This document shows, piece after piece, positions 4,492 to 7,842 of a stretch of 7,842 nucleotides of DNA. Positions within the stretch are counted from its first letter, which is position 1. Every line of letters begins with the position of its first letter. Origin of the DNA: Candidatus Peribacteria bacterium (GTDB lineage: Bacteria; Patescibacteria; JAEDAM01; Absconditabacterales; Absconditicoccaceae); assembly GCA_031261265.1 (NCBI GenBank), contig JAISKI010000056.1, positions 1-7,842 on the forward strand, written 5' to 3'. A model generated the notes under the pieces. That model saw nothing but the letters and a program-made list of their open reading frames with translations. It made no database searches and had not been told where the DNA came from. Made by a program: the position numbers and the translations under genes.

Positions 4492-7400
4492 ATGGCCACT
4501 CCTACCAAAGAAAAACCAAAAACTCCCCGTTATGTCTACTTTCAGATAAAACCCTTTAAGGATAATGAAAGAGGCGTACAGCATTGGGAAAAAGTGATTG
4601 AAAATCTCATCTCGCTCAAGGAGAGAGCGATTTCTTTTGCAGTGAGCGGAAATGCTCATGGCATTAAATTTTATGTAAAACTGCCCAGTTCATTTAGAAA
4701 TTATTTTGAAAATACGTTTTATTCCAGTTTTCCGACTTCTGATTTAGTAGAGGTGTCTTCTCCAAAGTTCGCCAAAGACAAACAGCGAGTTTCTTTGGAA
4801 AAAGAGGAACACTATAAAACTAAAGACTCTTTCCAAAAAGATGGTTCTTACCTCGATCCTATGAATGATCTCTTGGCGTTATTCCAAAATATTGATAAAA
4901 ATAGTAGGCTCGACCTTTTTTTCGACTATACTTTCAAAATCGAGGAATCAGCTTTTCAACAGGCGATGGCGTTGTTTGTGAAATTTATCAAGCGAGCTCG
5001 AGCCTCTTCTGACACCAAAACAGAGAAAACTCCTGAGGGAGACAAAGAAAAAAAAGAAGTGAAAAAGCAGATTTATTTTGCTCTTTCCTATGCGATCATG
5101 ACAGAGGATCCGTATGTGAAAGAGGGAATTGAAAAAAATCTGACTTCTGTGTTTGCTCCTTTTATCTCCAATGGAAAATTTAAACTCAAAAAAGTTCCTG
5201 TGTGGACGCATTCTCTCTTTTCGGAGGTGATCAATTTTTTTCATATTCCTACCCAGCTCAATTTCGTGAAAGGGCTGGATTATACCTTGTATCGTAAACT
5301 TCCTTTTCCGACCAATATTCCAGATGCGGAAATCTTTCCTGATCCGAGCAAATTGACGGTACTGGGAAATACGGATTACAGGGGCGATAAAGTGAGATTT
5401 GGAATCAAAGAAGAAGATAAATTTAGACATATGTATATCGTAGGAAAAACCGGTACGGGAAAATCCACCTTCATCTCCAATATGATTATCTCTGATATGC
5501 AGGCAGGAAATGGGGTTTGCGTTCTCGACCCCCACGGGGAGCTAGTAGACACGATTATTGAGTCTATTCCTTCTCATAGGATCAATGATGTGATTTTGTT
5601 TGATGTGTCTGATTCTGAGTATCCGATTGGATTTAACCTCTTGCAAGCAGATAATGAAGACGAAAAAAACAGAATTGCCTCTGGAGTGGTTTCTACGTTC
5701 CAAAAACTCTTTGATAATTCACGGGGTCCCCGTCTGGAATATATCCTTAGAAATGTAGTACTTTCCATTATTGACTATCCCAATGCGACGTTGATGCATA
5801 TTCTGCGTGTACTGACGGATAAAGAATTCCGTGAAGAAGTAATTTCTCATGTGAATGATCCTGTACTCTTAAAATTTTGGAATAATGAATTTAATAAACG
5901 ACAAGATAAGCAAAGAGAAGAAGCTGTTGGACCGATTACCAATAAAGTTGGGCAGTTTCTTTCTTCTAAACTGGTTAGAAATATCTTCGGGCAACCGAGG
6001 ACGAGACTTAGCATCAGAAAAGCGATGGATGAGGGAAAAATCATTCTTGTAAATTTATCGAAGGGAAAAATTGGAGAAGATAATGCAAATATGATTGGTT
6101 CGTTATTAGTGACGAAAATCCAGATTGATGCAATGGCGAGAGCTGAAATCGCAGCACACCTCCGTCGTCCTTTCTATCTCTACATCGATGAGTTTCAGAA
6201 TTTTGCTACCAACTCTTTTACCTCTATCCTGTCAGAAGCTAGAAAGTATAAATTGTCCCTCATTGTGGCGAATCAGTATACTTCCCAGCTAAAAGAGGAA
6301 ATTAGAGATGCAATTTTTGGAAATGTGGGGACGATTGTTTCCTTTACACTGGGATATGATGATGCGGCGGTGATGACTTCGCAATTTAAAGAAATGGTTG
6401 GAGTGAATGATATGATTTCTTTACCAAAATATACGGCGTATACGAGGCTGATGATTGATGGAATTTCCTCCGATCCGTTTAGTATGAAGACACTTCCACC
6501 ACTTCCAGCAGAGGGAAATGTGGAATATATAGAAAAAATCAGAAGACAATCACGTCAGAGATACGCAATGGAGCGTACCCAGCTTGAAAGTTTGCTTTCC
6601 GCTCGAAATAAAAAAACCTTTTCTGTCCAAGAAAAAGTCGCAGAGAAATCCAAGCTTGAGGGATTGGGATTGTCCGAGGATGAAGCGTCAGCTTTAGGAG
6701 ATTTCAATGTGCAGCAGAATGTTCATCGTTTTGCGGATTTTACGATTGGAGGTCAGCAGGCGGATGCCATGATAATGGATATTGATCATCAGAATTTTAA
6801 ATATGTTCGATACACCAAACCTGCAGGCTTAGATGAAGAGGCAGATGTCCAATACCATGTAGGTGATGAGGTTGCTGTGGAAGGCGAGAAAAAATTATCT
6901 TTTGCGATAGAAAGCTATCAGCATAAAAATCAGAAATTAGGCGTAGATCCGCTTATTATTCGAATAGGTGATAAAGACGCTGTGCGTCAGCAAATTGCCA
7001 ATATGTATGATACGTTGGAATTAGTAGATGGCAGTGAATCTCCGTTTAAATTAGTGGTGAATGTGGATAAATTGCTTCCGCCACTACCTGCTGGTTCTGT
7101 TCGCGGTTCAAGTTCTTCAGCTTCTTCAAGTTATTCTTCAACAGCTTCTCGTAGTTCTTCTACAGGAGGGGCATCAAAATATACTGGATCCAGAGAAAAA
7201 ACATTCTCTCAAACTAGTTCACCAGCTAGAAAACCTGATCATCCAGCGGTGAGTCAGCCTTCTGTAATTTCTTCTGCTCCGACTGTAGGTTTTTCTGTAA
7301 ATGATATTAAACTCGGTGAGACGTATGATGGATATGTGAAGTTGATGTATAATTATGGGATTTTTGTGACGGTGAAAGGGGTGGAGGGATTGCTCCATAA

Positions 7401-7533
7401 AAATTGGGTTGCTCCGCTTGGAGAGGGAATTGACTGGAAAAAGTATTATAATGTCGGAGATAAGATCAGGGTACAGGCGAAGGAATTTAAAGATATTGAT
7501 GGAGAGAAAAGGATTGTTTGGAGTCAGATTTAG
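4492..7533 (+). CDS. VirD4/TraD-like AAA+ ATPase with C-terminal S1 RNA-binding domain
   Basis: This 1013-residue protein is built of several parts. Residues 1-270 form a mixed region without recognised motif, with a charged Lys/Glu linker at about 172-192. An AAA+ motor of the type IV coupling/conjugative-transfer class follows: Walker A G318-K-T-G-T-G-K324-S-T, the L-D-P-H-G-E strand (345-350), Walker B F-Y-L-Y-I-D566-E567-F-Q and an A-N-Q motif (593-595). Residues 690-865 are of unknown fold. A Ser/Thr-rich low-complexity linker spans about 868-932. Residues 940-1012 look like an S1/OB domain: G-x-x-Y-D-G-Y-V, Y-G-I-F-V, V-E-G-L-L-H and N-V-G-D-K-I-R-V followed by a K-R-I-V-W-S end. No transmembrane segment is evident, unlike typical VirD4. 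Such motors pump DNA or handle nucleoprotein; the S1 end suggests single-stranded nucleic-acid contact. Role is inferred; no other secretion or conjugation genes are in the window. It has about 60 glycines and no UGA. Ends in TAG. Confidence 0.85.
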   Translation: MATPTKEKPKTPRYVYFQIKPFKDNERGVQHWEKVIENLISLKERAISFAVSGNAHGIKFYVKLPSSFRNYFENTFYSSFPTSDLVEVSSPKFAKDKQRVSLEKEEHYKTKDSFQKDGSYLDPMNDLLALFQNIDKNSRLDLFFDYTFKIEESAFQQAMALFVKFIKRARASSDTKTEKTPEGDKEKKEVKKQIYFALSYAIMTEDPYVKEGIEKNLTSVFAPFISNGKFKLKKVPVWTHSLFSEVINFFHIPTQLNFVKGLDYTLYRKLPFPTNIPDAEIFPDPSKLTVLGNTDYRGDKVRFGIKEEDKFRHMYIVGKTGTGKSTFISNMIISDMQAGNGVCVLDPHGELVDTIIESIPSHRINDVILFDVSDSEYPIGFNLLQADNEDEKNRIASGVVSTFQKLFDNSRGPRLEYILRNVVLSIIDYPNATLMHILRVLTDKEFREEVISHVNDPVLLKFWNNEFNKRQDKQREEAVGPITNKVGQFLSSKLVRNIFGQPRTRLSIRKAMDEGKIILVNLSKGKIGEDNANMIGSLLVTKIQIDAMARAEIAAHLRRPFYLYIDEFQNFATNSFTSILSEARKYKLSLIVANQYTSQLKEEIRDAIFGNVGTIVSFTLGYDDAAVMTSQFKEMVGVNDMISLPKYTAYTRLMIDGISSDPFSMKTLPPLPAEGNVEYIEKIRRQSRQRYAMERTQLESLLSARNKKTFSVQEKVAEKSKLEGLGLSEDEASALGDFNVQQNVHRFADFTIGGQQADAMIMDIDHQNFKYVRYTKPAGLDEEADVQYHVGDEVAVEGEKKLSFAIESYQHKNQKLGVDPLIIRIGDKDAVRQQIANMYDTLELVDGSESPFKLVVNVDKLLPPLPAGSVRGSSSSASSSYSSTASRSSSTGGASKYTGSREKTFSQTSSPARKPDHPAVSQPSVISSAPTVGFSVNDIKLGETYDGYVKLMYNYGIFVTVKGVEGLLHKNWVAPLGEGIDWKKYYNVGDKIRVQAKEFKDIDGEKRIVWSQI

Positions 7534-7601
7534 TATCTATTTCCACAGAAAGTTGAAAATGTTGAGTAAGGTTTCGTAGAGATAGTAGCTAGAGATAATC
7601 A

Positions 7602-7619
7602 AGCCAAAGGGCTCTTTTT
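7602..7619 (+). terminator. Short terminator-like hairpin after the ATPase gene
   Basis: AGCC (7602-7605) pairs with GGCT (7610-7613) around an AAAG loop, followed by C and five T. The stem is only 4 bp, so it would be weak. It lies about 70 nt after the TAG at 7531-7533. Confidence 0.4.
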
Positions 7620-7672
7620 ATGGTAAATGTTGGCATAATTAAAAAAAGGGGTGGCTAAAATAGAGGAAAAGG

Positions 7673-7705
7673 ATAGTAGATAACTAGTTTATTTACTATT
7701 TTTTT
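7673..7705 (+). terminator. Terminator hairpin just before the transposase start
   Basis: ATAGTAGATAA (7673-7683) pairs with TTATTTACTAT (7689-7699): 11 base pairs with a single G-U, loop CTAGT, followed by six more T (7700-7705). It is AT-rich but long, and ends five nt before the transposase ATG at 7711. It can end transcripts from the ATPase gene and would shield the transposase from read-through. The transposase promoter is then not obvious; no good -35/-10 pair was found between the hairpin and the ATG. Confidence 0.6.
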
Positions 7706-7710
7706 ATAAA

Positions 7711-7842
7711 ATGAGCAAAAAGGAATGTTCTAAATGTTGAAATCATAATATTAAGAAAGATGGGATGAAGAGATGAAAACAGAGATATAAATGCACTATT
7801 TGTTGATATGTGTTTCAGAATCGTAGTCATAAAGTGTATGGA
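7711..7842 (+). CDS. Transposase, N-terminal zinc-ribbon part (3' partial), three UGA-glycine codons
   Basis: From ATG 7711 to the window edge the frame gives 44 residues with TGA read as Gly at 7738-7740, 7774-7776 and 7804-7806. The product has C6-S-K-C9-G10, then K-D-G-M-K-R-G22-K-Q-R-Y-K-C28-T-I-C31-G32-Y-V-F. This is the four-cysteine zinc ribbon with the G-x-Q-R-Y-x-C signature found at the start of IS1 InsA-like and IS1249/IS256-related transposases, where it contacts the element's ends. All three UGA codons fall at glycines expected in that motif. The catalytic domain lies beyond the window, so the IS family and completeness are open. Without recoding, this gene is invisible because stops occur every 10-12 codons. 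The upstream hairpin fits an element protected from outside transcription. Confidence 0.72.

Noticed and set aside
4948..5535. 195-codon minus-strand open frame opposite the ATPase
   Set aside because: It is the shadow of a confident coding region; composition (many Phe, Arg, His) follows from the opposite strand.
7534..7710. Small genes between the ATPase and the transposase
   Set aside because: Reading TGA as Gly, the ATG-started frames here end within about a dozen codons and show no recognisable product; only hairpins are supported.
54..7806. UGA as tryptophan (table 4) or selenocysteine
   Set aside because: The aligned family residues are Gly (GTLEK of Idi, RPRKRLG, C-x-x-C-G, LGLF), not Trp or Cys, and Trp is coded by TGG in the same genes. 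No SECIS-like need exists in these families.

Overview
The window reads as bacterial chromosome from a lineage that decodes UGA as glycine (translation table 25). This code is known from the candidate phyla Absconditabacteria (SR1) and Gracilibacteria (BD1-5/GN02). The evidence is internal. Nine or so in-frame TGA codons interrupt five otherwise well-conserved genes plus the end of the deaminase gene, and several fall where the family has a conserved glycine: MraY Gly172, IPP isomerase Gly17 of the G-T-L-E-K motif, the R-P-R-K-R-L-G of an IS30-type transposase, and the Cys-x-x-Cys-Gly knuckles of a zinc ribbon. Every gene end seen is TAA or TAG. With the standard code mraY would look broken, idi would lose its N-terminus and the two transposase fragments would be missed. 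The DNA is AT-rich, intergenic gaps are short, and no start has a recognisable Shine-Dalgarno sequence.

Layout, left to right. (1) 1-107: the C-terminal end of an IS30-family transposase, running in from outside the window. (2) 199-1014: TatD-family metal-dependent hydrolase. (3) 1057-2121: mraY, the lipid I synthase of peptidoglycan assembly. (4) 2147-3169, minus strand: a double-domain cytidine/deoxycytidylate deaminase-like protein whose first domain has lost its zinc ligands. Its end converges on mraY across a shared hairpin. (5) 3318-3782: HIT-family protein with an altered histidine triad. (6) a 21-bp tandem repeat, then 3879-4388: type 1 isopentenyl-diphosphate isomerase (idi). (7) 4492-7533: a 1013-residue VirD4/TraD-like AAA+ ATPase ending in an S1-type RNA-binding domain. 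(8) two terminator-like hairpins and, from 7711 to the window edge, the zinc-ribbon N-terminus of another transposase.

The genes appear to be mostly independent transcription units: candidate promoters precede tatD, mraY, the deaminase, the HIT gene, idi and the ATPase, several with the same 16-nt spacer. MraY and Idi both connect to polyprenyl-phosphate-dependent wall synthesis (Idi makes DMAPP, used to build undecaprenyl phosphate, MraY's lipid carrier), but no operon links them. The deaminase (pyrimidine nucleotides), TatD (nuclease-like) and HIT (nucleotide hydrolase/transferase-like) are housekeeping types. Transposase fragments at both edges show that the block lies between mobile elements. 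The least familiar items are the ATPase-S1 fusion, the active/pseudo tandem deaminase, the HxHxK HIT protein and the very uneven use of UGA between genes.
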